A stretch of 47,478 nucleotides of DNA. It comes from Tannerellaceae bacterium. GTDB taxonomy: Bacteria > Bacteroidota > Bacteroidia > Bacteroidales > Tannerellaceae. The notes below the pieces were generated by a model. The model ran no database searches. It had not been told where the DNA came from and was given only the letters and a program-made list of their open reading frames with translations. The position numbers and the translations under genes are program-made. The number at the start of each line of letters is the position of its first letter. Within the stretch, counting starts at the first letter, position 1. Where the stretch lies: contig JAISDJ010000213.1 in the NCBI GenBank assembly GCA_031264865.1, positions 1-47,478 of the forward strand, written 5' to 3'. Shown piece after piece: positions 32,669 to 42,078 of this stretch.

Positions 32669-32685
32669 ATTATCAATTGTCAACT
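32669..32685. repeat. Second copy of the interspersed ATTATCAATTGTCAACT repeat
   Basis: The 17-mer differs in one base from the one in the CarA-CarB linker (18272-18288). It overlaps the 3' end of the U32 peptidase gene and supplies its TGA stop. Confidence 0.5.
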
Positions 32686-34485
32686 AAAAACAAGCATTCG
32701 GCAGGCCTTACAATCAAATTGCAGCCGGAGTCGGGTATCTTTATAAAGAAGATAATAAGGTTCCTTATAAGGCGAGGGTTGCTTTTGATATACCGGACAC
32801 CAGCCCATACTATACCTTAAACAATGTTTGGTAAACATCAACGGGACATCCTTCCGGGGCGATAGCTCGAAAGCAGGCTCTGTTTCTTTTACTCCATAGC
32901 TTTTATAAAAGGCTTCCGACCGGCTATTGGAAACATTCCCTAAATAAGTAAGACGTTGCTCCGGATAAGGCAAAACATTTCCTGCTTTTCTGGCTATTTC
33001 CCGGAGATAACGGATTTTCCGTACAATCATCAGCCGCTCTATGGCTCTACGTCGCATATCGGCTATTAAAGAAGAAGGTACAAACCAGTTTTCTTCCATT
33101 AAAACATCTATTTGTTGCACTTTAAATAAGGTATTACCTAACTTAGAAAGTTGATTTTTGATGTTCTCCGATTGTTCTCGTTTGGCCAATTCTTTTTGAA
33201 AGGGCGCTGTTATCATTATGCCGGCAGCCGTTTCGTCTGTTATATGTAGTGTAAATCCGAATGGATTCGTAAGAAACTCCATCTCTACCAGTATCTTTCT
33301 CTCGGCTGAGGGCTTTGATAAAAGGGTATCGAACGCCTGATCGTAATTCCGGCAAATGGCTGTTTTATGGATTAAGGAAGGCATTTTAAGGGGGAATATG
33401 CGATTGTCTTCCACTTTATTTACACGGAAGCCTTCCAGCTCTCCTTTCTCATTAAAGAATGCAAGGCCGTCTCCATTGTTTAGAGGTGTTGTTCCCGCCA
33501 GGGTAAACGAATTTCCTTTTATTTCCTTTACGGTCCCTACCCATTCACCGGTTGATTTAGGCGTATCAAAAGAGGTAATATCTGCTGTCCGCCGGTTAAG
33601 GAAGAAAGAAGTAAAGCCCCGGTTAAAACTCTTTTCCGGAACGGGTTCAAAGGTAAAAGCACTCTGTCCGGAAGACGCTCGTTTATATTCGGGGCGACGG
33701 GCCAGGATGGCATCTAATTGTTTACGGTAATAAGCGGTGATGTTTTTTACATAGGCTACGTCTTTTAAGCGCCCTTCTATTTTAAAAGACGAAACGCCGG
33801 CGTCGAGCAATGCTTCCAATTGTCCGGAACGATTCAGGTCTTTTAGCGAAAGCAGGTGTTTTTCGCAGGCTATTGTTTTATCTTCCGAATCTACCATCGT
33901 ATAAGGTAAACGGCAATACTGTGCGCATGCTCCTCTGTTGGCGCTGCGTCCGCTAAGGGCGGCGCTAAGGTAGCATTGTCCGCTGTAACTCACACAAAGT
34001 GCACCATGAACAAATACTTCCAATGATACCGTTGTTTCTTCCGCTATTTTCCTTATCTCATTCAATGAAAGTTCACGTGCCAGAACAATTTGGGAGAAAC
34101 CGGCCGACTCCAAAAACTTTACTTTCCCGACAGTCCGGTTATCGGTCTGCGTGCTTGCATGCAAAGGGATGGGAGGAATAGCAAGGCGAGTGATTCCCAT
34201 ATCCTGTATTATCAAGGCATCGGCTTCGGCTTTATACAGTTCGTAAATCAATGATTCGGTTTCCTTCAGCTCCTCTTCTTTCAGGATCGTATTCAGGGCT
34301 ACATATACTTTGGCGTCATACTGATGAGCATAGGCGCATAACGTCTGAATATCCTCCAGAGAATTACCGGCGGCTGCACGTGCGCCGAAGCGTGGCGCGC
34401 CGATATATACCGCGTCGGCGCCATGATTGACAGCTTCTATTCCGCAATTCAGGTCTTTTGCCGGAGAAAGAAGTTCTACTGTCAT
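32680..34485 (-). CDS. U32 family peptidase-like protein
   Basis: A 601-residue member of the U32 family; E. coli relatives include RlhA, which hydroxylates C2501 of 23S rRNA, and TrhP-type tRNA hydroxylases, so a role in RNA modification is as likely as peptidase activity. The first 300 residues carry [26 protein letters not shown] and the cysteine cluster Cys164, Cys171, Cys187, Cys191 ([21 protein letters not shown]) that may hold an iron-sulfur cluster. A C-terminal part adds [11 protein letters not shown] and DCKACRM. Its ATG overlaps the TGA of the metA frame (ATGA), indicating translational coupling. Confidence 0.88.
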   Translation of the reverse strand: MTVELLSPAKDLNCGIEAVNHGADAVYIGAPRFGARAAAGNSLEDIQTLCAYAHQYDAKVYVALNTILKEEELKETESLIYELYKAEADALIIQDMGITRLAIPPIPLHASTQTDNRTVGKVKFLESAGFSQIVLARELSLNEIRKIAEETTVSLEVFVHGALCVSYSGQCYLSAALSGRSANRGACAQYCRLPYTMVDSEDKTIACEKHLLSLKDLNRSGQLEALLDAGVSSFKIEGRLKDVAYVKNITAYYRKQLDAILARRPEYKRASSGQSAFTFEPVPEKSFNRGFTSFFLNRRTADITSFDTPKSTGEWVGTVKEIKGNSFTLAGTTPLNNGDGLAFFNEKGELEGFRVNKVEDNRIFPLKMPSLIHKTAICRNYDQAFDTLLSKPSAERKILVEMEFLTNPFGFTLHITDETAAGIMITAPFQKELAKREQSENIKNQLSKLGNTLFKVQQIDVLMEENWFVPSSLIADMRRRAIERLMIVRKIRYLREIARKAGNVLPYPEQRLTYLGNVSNSRSEAFYKSYGVKETEPAFELSPRKDVPLMFTKHCLRYSMGWCPVYQKQPSPYKEPYYLLYKDTRLRLQFDCKACRMLVFS

Positions 34486-35405
34486 AGCTTTTCGATGTCT
34501 TCTATATTATAAGGCGTTTCCTGATATACGTAGTAGTTCAGCCAATTCGTAAACAACAGGTTGGCATGTCCTCTCCAACGGACAACCGGGCCTAAGGAAG
34601 GATCGTTATTCCTATAATAGTTTGCCGGAATATGAATAGGCAGGTTCTTACTTAAATCACGTACTTATTCATCATTTAATGTATAAGGAGAATACTCCGA
34701 ATGGCCGGTTATATAAAATTCGCGCCCTCCGCGAGACATTACCATATAAACACCCGACTCTTCGCTTTCCGATAAAAGTGTGAGTTCGGGTACTTTCATA
34801 ATATCTTCCCGCCGTATCTCCGTATGCCGGCTGTGCGGCACAAAGAACTCTTCGTCAAAGCCCCTGAATATAGGCAAGAACGGATCGCGCAAGGTATGAC
34901 GGAACACGCCGAACATCTTACCCGGCAGTTCATATTTAGGCACCTTGTAAAAATGATACAAGGCCGCCTGTGCCGCCCAACATATATATAATGTAGACGT
35001 AACATGCGTATGCGCCCAATCAAAGATACCTTGTATTTCCTTCCAATAGTGTACTTCTTCAAAGGGAATTTGTTCTACGGGGGCTCCGGTTACGATTAAA
35101 CCGTCGTAGAACCGTCCGGCTATTTCATCGAAATCCTTGTAAAACTCCTGCATATGTTCCATCGGCGTATTTTTGTGCATATGCCCCTTTATCTTCATAA
35201 AATCGAGTTCTATCTGTAAAGGTGTATTACTTAATAAGCGAACCAGGTCTGTTTCCGTTGTTATCTTCAACGGCATTAAATTCAGAACAACCACGCGAAG
35301 TGGCCTGATATCCTGTGTCGAAGCCCGCAAAGAATCCATTACAAAGATGTGTTCTTTCTTCAGTAAATCAATTGCCGGCAGATTCTTTTGTAAGTTTAAT
35401 GGCAT
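34482..35405 (-). pseudogene. metA: Homoserine O-acetyl/succinyltransferase with in-frame TAA
   Basis: MetA acylates homoserine for methionine synthesis. From ATG 35405 the chain reads correctly for 246 residues to a TAA at 34665-34667, just after GHSEYSPYTLNDE. The same frame then continues for 60 codons with normal MetA sequence ([19 protein letters not shown] near the end) to TGA at 34482, which overlaps the ATG of the U32 gene. The full frame, 307 codons, matches the family's usual length of about 305. Catalytic Cys142, His235 and Glu237 are before the stop; the lost part lines the substrate site. Residue 111 is Glu, which in this family marks acetyl-CoA rather than succinyl-CoA use. It is one base from a Tyr codon: a recent nonsense mutation, a sequencing error or readthrough are all possible. 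Confidence 0.85.
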
Positions 35406-35425
35406 GTTTCAGAGTTTATTTCATG

Positions 35426-35433
35426 CAAAGTTA
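35426..35433 (-). promoter_or_regulatory. Putative -7 element for metA
   Basis: TAACTTTG on the minus strand, 21 bp upstream of the metA ATG, matches TAnnTTTG exactly. No -33 TTG is at the right distance. Confidence 0.45.
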
Positions 35434-35474
35434 GGATTTTCCGTGTAAAAAGATAACATCTACTAAAATAGTAT

Positions 35475-35482
35475 TATCTTTG
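35475..35482 (+). promoter_or_regulatory. Putative -7 element for the TPR operon
   Basis: TATCTTTG is an exact TAnnTTTG match 37 bp before the TPR gene start, divergent from the metA promoter. An imperfect inverted pair AAAGATAA / TTATCTTT lies between the two. Confidence 0.45.
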
Positions 35483-35519
35483 AATCAGCATAATTATTTT
35501 AACAGGATAAATAATACGA

Positions 35520-36959
35520 ATGATACGGTTAGTGAGAAGATTGATTTATTTAACAGGAATCGTTCTATATTGTAACAGTTTATTTGCACAAAGCCTTGAC
35601 CAGGCAAAAAAATTATACAATGAAGGACAATATGTTGAGGCTAAACCTGCTTTCGAACGTTTGGTGAAACAAGCACCTAATAATGCATCTTATAATTTAT
35701 GGTATGGAGTATGCTGTTACAAAACCGGCGATATAGAAAATGCGCTGAAATATTTGGATACAGCAATAAAACGACGCGTACCTGAAGCCTGTCTCCATTT
35801 AGGAGAACTATACACCGACATCTATTATTTTGACAAAGCTGCTGAGATGTACGAAGAATACATCGCACAACTTGCCAAAAAGAAACAAGATGTGGAAGTA
35901 TACCAAAAACGCCTGGAACATGTAGAGAAAGCCCAACGCATGGTAGAAAGGGTAGAAAATATCCAGATAATAGACAGCGTGGTAGTAAATAAAAATGATT
36001 TTCTTTCTACATACACATTAAGTGAAGAAGGAGGTTCGATTGCTGCTTATACAGATTTTTTCAATGCTGCCGACCAGATATCATCCACTGTCTATATGAA
36101 TGAAAAAGGAGATAAAATATATTACGCCCGTCCTACAAACGACAATCGCTATTGTTTATTTATACAATCCAGGCTACTGGATGTTTGGGGTGATGAGAAA
36201 CAACTTCCCATGAACGTAAATAGCAGTGACGACGACAATTTTCCTTTCGCCCTGTCGGATGGTTTTACCATCTATTATGCCTCCAAAGGAAACGGTTCGA
36301 TAGGCGGATACGACCTATTTGTTACCCGCTACAATCCCAACTCCGAAACATATCTGACTCCCGAACAATTAGGAATGCCCTTTAATTCATTCTTCAACGA
36401 TTATATGTTGGTTATTGATGAAACGAAAAATCTGGGTTGGTTTGTTTCCGACAGGCATCAACCCGAAGACAAAGTTTGTGTATACCTCTTTATCCCCGAT
36501 AATCAGCGAAGCCGTATAGAAGGAGACGACATCGAGCTAAAACGTACGCGCGCTGCTATTACATCCATTAAAGACTCATGGAAGCCGGGCAGTGATTATA
36601 CAGATCTGATTCGCCTGGCCCATATGGATATTCCTTCGGGAAAAGAAGAAATACACAAAGACTTTGAATTTGTTATAACAAATACAATCACCTATTATAC
36701 ATTAGACGAGATTAAAAGCCCTGAAGCAAAAAGCCATTATCAAAAAGTAATTGAGCTAACGAAACAAATCAATAATTTACATACAAAGCTGGAAGAACTT
36801 CGTTCTAATTATTCACAGGGAAACAGAAGTAGGAAAGAACAATTACAATCAACCATATTACAAGCAGAAGAACAGCTTTACAGTTTATATGAACAACCCG
36901 GCGAATGGGAAAAGAAAGCGCGTAATGCTGAAATCAACTATTTGAAACTTAACAGATAA
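35520..36959 (+). CDS. Secreted TPR protein with beta-propeller-like repeats
   Basis: The 479-residue protein starts with a signal peptide (residues 1-24, ending FAQ). Residues about 25-140 are TPR units (AKKLYNEGQYVEAKPAFERLVKQ, ALKYLDTAIKR). Residues about 165-340 contain Tyr- and Asp-rich beta strands like PD40/WD40 propellers (SDDDNFPFALSDGFTIYYASKGNGSIGGYDLFV), followed by a coiled coil (about 400-470). This architecture is common in Bacteroidetes envelope proteins. It begins an operon with nfeD, floA and a nucleoside phosphorylase. Its function is not known; a scaffold role at the envelope is a guess. Confidence 0.82.
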   Translation: MIRLVRRLIYLTGIVLYCNSLFAQSLDQAKKLYNEGQYVEAKPAFERLVKQAPNNASYNLWYGVCCYKTGDIENALKYLDTAIKRRVPEACLHLGELYTDIYYFDKAAEMYEEYIAQLAKKKQDVEVYQKRLEHVEKAQRMVERVENIQIIDSVVVNKNDFLSTYTLSEEGGSIAAYTDFFNAADQISSTVYMNEKGDKIYYARPTNDNRYCLFIQSRLLDVWGDEKQLPMNVNSSDDDNFPFALSDGFTIYYASKGNGSIGGYDLFVTRYNPNSETYLTPEQLGMPFNSFFNDYMLVIDETKNLGWFVSDRHQPEDKVCVYLFIPDNQRSRIEGDDIELKRTRAAITSIKDSWKPGSDYTDLIRLAHMDIPSGKEEIHKDFEFVITNTITYYTLDEIKSPEAKSHYQKVIELTKQINNLHTKLEELRSNYSQGNRSRKEQLQSTILQAEEQLYSLYEQPGEWEKKARNAEINYLKLNR

Positions 36960-36977
36960 ATAATAATCCCTACCCGT

Positions 36978-37472
36978 ATGATTTTAGACATTGCTATCAT
37001 TATATTTTTGATTGGAGTAGCCATTCTGCTCATCCTTTTAGAGATATTCCTCCTTCCCGGTATTACAATCGCAGGAGTAGGAGGCGCCTTATTTGCCATT
37101 GGAGGCGTTATTTATGCCTATACAATAGGTCCAATGACCGGGCATATTACATTGTTCGGTTCTATAATAGCCTTCGGGATTGCATTTGCCTGGCTTCTTC
37201 GTTCCAAATCATTCAGCAAAGTAGCCTTAAAAACGGATGTGGATTCAACGCTTACTTCCAGCAGGGATCTGGGTATTCAGGTAGGCGACGAAGGAATAAC
37301 CTTATCCCGGCTGGCCCCCATCGGAAAAGCGCTAATTAAAGATATAACCGTAGAAGCCAAATCTACCGGAGAATTTATCGATGAAGATACGCCCATTGTT
37401 GTGATGAGAGTTGACGGTTATAATGTATTAGTTGCTACAAAAGAAGATATTATTCATTCACCTAATAATTAA
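36978..37472 (+). CDS. NfeD-family membrane protein
   Basis: A 164-residue membrane protein with helices at about 4-30 and 35-75 and a C-terminal OB-fold domain ([18 protein letters not shown] to about 155). NfeD proteins partner with flotillin-type proteins, and floA follows 5 bp later. Together they are thought to organise membrane microdomains. No protease motif is present, so it is a short NfeD. Confidence 0.9.
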   Translation: MILDIAIIIFLIGVAILLILLEIFLLPGITIAGVGGALFAIGGVIYAYTIGPMTGHITLFGSIIAFGIAFAWLLRSKSFSKVALKTDVDSTLTSSRDLGIQVGDEGITLSRLAPIGKALIKDITVEAKSTGEFIDEDTPIVVMRVDGYNVLVATKEDIIHSPNN

Positions 37473-37477
37473 ATTTT

Positions 37478-38461
37478 ATGGAAATAACTTTTTTACCTGC
37501 CATTTTATTAGGAGCGGCCATTCTGCTGCTAATTATATTCTTTTACTATGTTCCGTTCCTGATGTGGATCTCGGCGAAGGTATCAGGGGTAAATATCTCC
37601 TTGATACAATTATTTTTGATGCGTATCCGTAAAGTACCTCCCGGTGTTATTACCCGTGCTATGATTGAAGCGCATAAAGCGGGGTTGAAATCACTTACCC
37701 GCGACGAACTGGAAGCTCACTACCTTGCCGGCGGCCATGTAGAAAGAGTAGTGCATGCACTGGTCTCCGCTTCGAAAGCGAACATAGATCTTACCTTTCA
37801 GATGGCTACAGCTATCGACCTTGCCGGACGTGATGTATTCCAGGCTGTACAAATGTCTGTTAACCCAAAGGTAATCGATACCCCTCCGGTTACAGCCGTT
37901 GCCAAAGACGGTATTCAGTTGATTGCCAAAGCGCGTGTAACGGTTCGCGCCAATATCAAACAACTGGTAGGAGGTGCCGGTGAAGAAACCATTCTGGCTC
38001 GTGTAGGCGAAGGGATTGTATCATCCATCGGTTCATCTGAAAATCATAAGTCGGTGCTGGAAAATCCGGATTCTATTTCGAAGTTAGTTTTAAGAAAAGG
38101 GTTAGACGCCGGTACGGCGTTTGAAATATTATCCATTGATATTGCCGATATTGATATAGGTAAAAACATTGGTGCTACGCTCCAGATGGATCAGGCGCAA
38201 GCCGATAAGAACATTGCCCAGGCAAAAGCCGAAGAGCGCCGTGCCATGGCTGTAGCTTTAGAACAGGAAATGAAAGCTAAAGCACAGGAAGCGCGCGCAA
38301 AAGTAATCGAAGCCGAAGCCGAAGTGCCTAAAGCAATGGCCGACGCTTTCCGTGAAGGTAATCTGGGAATTATGGATTATTACAGGATGAAGAACATTGA
38401 GGCGGACACCTCCATGCGTGAAACAATAGCTAAGCCAGCTACTGGCCCATCAAAAGTATAA
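37478..38461 (+). CDS. floA: Flotillin-like protein FloA
   Basis: A 327-residue bacterial flotillin that assembles membrane microdomains. It has an N-terminal membrane helix (about 5-30), the flotillin/SPFH core ([81 protein letters not shown]), and a C-terminal Ala/Glu-rich coiled coil ([35 protein letters not shown]). Length is typical of FloA. It follows nfeD and lies 11 bp before the phosphorylase gene. Confidence 0.94.
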   Translation: MEITFLPAILLGAAILLLIIFFYYVPFLMWISAKVSGVNISLIQLFLMRIRKVPPGVITRAMIEAHKAGLKSLTRDELEAHYLAGGHVERVVHALVSASKANIDLTFQMATAIDLAGRDVFQAVQMSVNPKVIDTPPVTAVAKDGIQLIAKARVTVRANIKQLVGGAGEETILARVGEGIVSSIGSSENHKSVLENPDSISKLVLRKGLDAGTAFEILSIDIADIDIGKNIGATLQMDQAQADKNIAQAKAEERRAMAVALEQEMKAKAQEARAKVIEAEAEVPKAMADAFREGNLGIMDYYRMKNIEADTSMRETIAKPATGPSKV

Positions 38462-38472
38462 GAAATTTATAT

Positions 38473-39342
38473 ATGAGAATTATCCAACCCTCCGAACTTA
38501 TCATAAATGAAGATGGAAGCATTTTTCATCTTCATTTAAAACCAGAACAATTATCAGATAAAATCATTCTGGTGGGCGATCCGGGTCGTGTACCTACGGT
38601 AGCTTCTTACTTTGATACAACCGAATTTGATATTTCAAGCCGTGAGTTTCGTTCCATAACCGGGACATACAAAGGGAAACGATTAACCGTTCTATCTCAT
38701 GGTATAGGATCAGACAACATTGATATTGTGCTGAACGAATTAGATGCACTAGCAAATGTTGATTTCAATACCCGTACTGTTAAATCTGATTTCAAACAAC
38801 TAACCCTTGTACGTATCGGTACTTCAGGCGGACTGCAACCCTTTACGCCGATTGGTTCATATGTGGTTGCCGAAAAATCAATTGGTTTTGATGGCGTAAT
38901 CTATTTCTATGCCAATAATGAAGATATTCGTGATGTTGATTTTGAAGCCGAACTATTAAAACAACTGAACTGGCAAATGGCAGGTCTTTGGCCTTATGCC
39001 GTAAATGCAGATGCTTCGCTGGTTGAACAAATTGCGAAAGATGATCTTATCCGTGGTATTACGATTGCAACGAATGGTTTCTACGGCCCACAAGGACGCG
39101 AAGTCCGTTTAGCGCTTACAGACCCGACATTGAATCAAAAGATTGAAGCTTTCGATTATAAAGGTAGCAAGATTACCAATTATGAAATGGAGAGTTCAGC
39201 CTTAGCAGCCTTGTCAGCCTTAATGGGGCATCGGGCGATGACTGTTTGCTGTATAATTGCCGGACGTGTAAACAAAGAAATGAATACAAGTTATAAAGGT
39301 TCGCTAACCGAATTAATAGAGACAGTTCTGGAAAGAATCTAG
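38473..39342 (+). CDS. Nucleoside phosphorylase (uridine phosphorylase-like)
   Basis: It cleaves a nucleoside with phosphate to the base and ribose 1-phosphate in salvage. The family motifs are ILVGDPGRVPTVASYFD (about 32-48), VRIGTSGGLQPFTPIG with the phosphate-binding Ser, and the C-terminal NYEMESSALAALSALMGH with the Met-Glu ribose site. Length is 289 residues, like Udp. Uridine is the likely substrate by family, but purine nucleosides cannot be excluded. It is last in the operon and is followed by a terminator. Confidence 0.87.
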   Translation: MRIIQPSELIINEDGSIFHLHLKPEQLSDKIILVGDPGRVPTVASYFDTTEFDISSREFRSITGTYKGKRLTVLSHGIGSDNIDIVLNELDALANVDFNTRTVKSDFKQLTLVRIGTSGGLQPFTPIGSYVVAEKSIGFDGVIYFYANNEDIRDVDFEAELLKQLNWQMAGLWPYAVNADASLVEQIAKDDLIRGITIATNGFYGPQGREVRLALTDPTLNQKIEAFDYKGSKITNYEMESSALAALSALMGHRAMTVCCIIAGRVNKEMNTSYKGSLTELIETVLERI

Positions 39343-39344
39343 AA

Positions 39345-39385
39345 AAAAAAGAGGTTACTCTTAAAAAGTAACCTCTTTTTTATTT
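39345..39385. terminator. Bidirectional terminator between convergent operons
   Basis: GAGGTTACT (39351-39359) pairs with AGTAACCTC (39367-39375) around a short loop, flanked by A run and T run. Both strands have U-rich 3' ends. Confidence 0.82.
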
Positions 39386-39392
39386 TACTCCT

Positions 39393-40232
39393 TTAGAAAC
39401 TAACGGTAATCATTACCGGACAATGGTCGGAAGGGAAACGGGCATGATTGATATCTGTCAATACCCCATACTTATTCACCTGGATTCCTTTCGCAACAAA
39501 GATATAATCTATCCGTTGCCTCATTCGAGAATCCAACTTAAAATCCTGGTATGTTCCTTCAGGGCCATACGGCGGTTGTTGGGTCAGTTTATATGAATCT
39601 GTAAACAATCCGTCGGCATAAATAAGCCGGATAGGCTCATCATCCGGAGTAGCATTGAAATCGCCTGTACAAAAGACCGGAGCGTTACCGGCAATTGCTT
39701 TTATCTTCGACAACATAAGATGTGATGACTGGCGACGAGCTTCTTTTCCTTCATGGTCATAGTGTACATTAAAGAAATAAAACTCTTTTCCGGTTGCTTT
39801 CTCTTTGAACTTTGCCCAGGAGCAAATACGGTTACAGCAAGTAGCATCCCAGCCTTTGCCCGGCACATCCGGTGTTTCAGACAACCAATAGTTTCCTTTA
39901 TCAAGCACAGTAAAGCGGGTTTTCTTATAAAAGATAGCCGAATGTTCGCCAGCCTCCTTTCCGTCATCACGTCCTACGCCCACATAATCATACGCTTCTA
40001 CTTCCAATATATCTTTTATCTGGTGGATAAAACCTTCCTGCGTACCGAAAATATCGAAATCATGGAATTGAATCAGTCCTTTTACCATTTCTTTCCGGTG
40101 CGTCCAGGAGTTTTCGCCATCACGTGGCGTATCCATCCGCAAGTTATAAGTAGCCACATTCAAATTTAGTTGTTGAGCATACAGGCAGTTTGCAAAAAGC
40201 ACAACTGCGATAAACAATACTATTTTCTTCAT
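39393..40232 (-). CDS. Secreted endonuclease/exonuclease/phosphatase-fold hydrolase
   Basis: A signal peptide (residues 1-20, ending YAQ) precedes a DNase-I-like fold of 279 residues. Metal and catalytic motifs are visible: ATYNLRMDT (27-35), GTQE with Glu66, NVHYDHEG, TGDFNATPDDEP and near the end ARFPSDHCPVMI. Relatives include phosphodiesterases, sphingomyelinases and nucleases. It is the last gene of the sigma-controlled uptake operon, so it probably acts on the transported substrate in the periplasm. The substrate is not readable from sequence. Confidence 0.88.
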   Translation of the reverse strand: MKKIVLFIAVVLFANCLYAQQLNLNVATYNLRMDTPRDGENSWTHRKEMVKGLIQFHDFDIFGTQEGFIHQIKDILEVEAYDYVGVGRDDGKEAGEHSAIFYKKTRFTVLDKGNYWLSETPDVPGKGWDATCCNRICSWAKFKEKATGKEFYFFNVHYDHEGKEARRQSSHLMLSKIKAIAGNAPVFCTGDFNATPDDEPIRLIYADGLFTDSYKLTQQPPYGPEGTYQDFKLDSRMRQRIDYIFVAKGIQVNKYGVLTDINHARFPSDHCPVMITVSF

Positions 40233-40256
40233 ACTTTATATTTTTATTGGTTCATA

Positions 40257-42068
40257 TTACCAACCTGGATTTTGTCCCAAATTCGAATTCATCAGAAGAG
40301 CCGATTCCGGAATGGGGTAAAGATAGTTCTTTTCTTGCCATTTCTTCTCAATATTAGTCAACCAAGTTAATTCTCCTTTCGTATTTTCTGATAACCGTTG
40401 CGGATTCACTACGCCTCCTCTCATCGGAGCTACATTAATATAAACAACTCCCGCTACCGGGTTTTTTACTTCTTCTTCGTAGGTAAAGCATACATCCATG
40501 ATACCGTCGGCATTTAAATCCATCGGTACATCTAAAGCTGGTACATAGAAACCATTCCAAGGTATTTCCATCAGGTTACCTTTTCTCCAACGAATCAAAT
40601 CGAAGAAACGAAGCCCTTCAAAAACAAGCTCGATACCACGTTCTCTTCTGATTTCAAGAAGTGCCGGATCTGCTATTTCGGGGAAATAATTGGCTTGTAA
40701 ATATGGATCTATCTGGCTTGGTTTAGCATCTAATCCTCCGGTTATGCCTGCCCTTTTACGCAAAAGACCAATAGTGTTTTGCCAGTCGGCATCTGTAAAT
40801 GTTCCTAATTCCGCTTTTGCTTCGGCATAATTCAACAAGACTTCGGCATAGCGAATCAACGGGATCGAGTTGATATTGTTTGCCCCACTGTCATAATACA
40901 TATCATCCAGACAGAATTTAATGGGTTGGTAGCCAGTATATGTATAGGAGAACAACGGCGGTGCAGCAACATACGTACCACCATCCACACGTTGGTAATT
41001 ATTAGTGCGTATCGTTTGTTCCAAACGTTTGTCGCGTCCAGTCACTTCTTCCGATAATACCATCGTTTTATAATCAGCTTTATCGGTAAACGGAGTTCCG
41101 TCTAACATAAGATAGGTATTCACAAATGTACGAATCAAACTAACACGGGAGCCATACGTAGAACTTGTCCACCACCAGTTGGCATCGTTATATACAGACA
41201 AAGAAGGATCGCAAACCGAGGCCAATATAATTTCCGTATCGAGCGGTTTCTGGTTGATAAACAATTCCCGGTACGACATAGATTCACCAGCTCCCATGTA
41301 AATGGTGTAACCCGATTCTTTCATTACTCTTTCAGCAGCATCGGCCGCTTCTCTAATCCATGTATCAGCCGAAGCACTCAGATTATAACTTGTATGGTAT
41401 TTACGGAAAGTACCTTCAAATAAGCAAACTCTTGATTTGAAAGCCAATGCTGCATATTTCGTAATCATCGAACAGGTAGGGTCTGTGTCCGTTGTGATGT
41501 GTTCACAGGCATAATTCAGATCTTCCAATACTTTATCCATCACTAATTCCCGCGAATCACGACCGGCGTATAGAGCCGGATCATCTACACTTAATGGTTT
41601 ATCAATCCAAGGTACATCGCCAAAACGTTTCACTTTTTCAAAATAAAAGAAAGCGCGGAAAAAACGGGCGATGCCGATATAATTATTGCGAATTGTTTCG
41701 GAAATCTCCTCATTGGTACAATTCTCAAGAAAGTAGTTGATACTTCTAAGCTTACCCCAGTCATCTCTGTTGTCGTCGTTCTCCTTACTATCCCATCGAC
41801 CACTTTGCTGTGGCCCATAAGCTCCTTCCCGAAGAAAGTTCGATACGGATTTCATCGCCGAATAATCGGCCATGTTATCATTCTTGAAAGCATCCCGTAT
41901 AGCATCCGAAGCCGAAGGCAATATATTGTAAAATGAATTGGCGTATAATTCCAAACCACTTTCGCTGGTAAATATCGGCTCCTTTGATACTTTAGAAAGA
42001 GGCGCCTCATCCAGATCGCAGGAAAAGAAACAACCCGCAGCCATTACTATATAAATTATCTTTTTCAT
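40257..42068 (-). CDS. SusD/RagB-family nutrient-binding lipoprotein
   Basis: Partner lipoprotein of the SusC at 42079. A lipobox (AAGCFFSC) makes a Cys near residue 17 the anchor. The family signatures are PIFTSESGLELYANSFYN near the front, RAFFYFEKVKRFGDVPWID in the middle and ERGIELVFEGLRFFDLIRWRKG in the C-terminal part. 603 residues is normal. It follows the SusC by 10 bp and is followed after 24 bp by the phosphatase-fold gene. Confidence 0.93.
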   Translation of the reverse strand: MKKIIYIVMAAGCFFSCDLDEAPLSKVSKEPIFTSESGLELYANSFYNILPSASDAIRDAFKNDNMADYSAMKSVSNFLREGAYGPQQSGRWDSKENDDNRDDWGKLRSINYFLENCTNEEISETIRNNYIGIARFFRAFFYFEKVKRFGDVPWIDKPLSVDDPALYAGRDSRELVMDKVLEDLNYACEHITTDTDPTCSMITKYAALAFKSRVCLFEGTFRKYHTSYNLSASADTWIREAADAAERVMKESGYTIYMGAGESMSYRELFINQKPLDTEIILASVCDPSLSVYNDANWWWTSSTYGSRVSLIRTFVNTYLMLDGTPFTDKADYKTMVLSEEVTGRDKRLEQTIRTNNYQRVDGGTYVAAPPLFSYTYTGYQPIKFCLDDMYYDSGANNINSIPLIRYAEVLLNYAEAKAELGTFTDADWQNTIGLLRKRAGITGGLDAKPSQIDPYLQANYFPEIADPALLEIRRERGIELVFEGLRFFDLIRWRKGNLMEIPWNGFYVPALDVPMDLNADGIMDVCFTYEEEVKNPVAGVVYINVAPMRGGVVNPQRLSENTKGELTWLTNIEKKWQEKNYLYPIPESALLMNSNLGQNPGW

Positions 42069-42078
42069 ACGTCAATTA

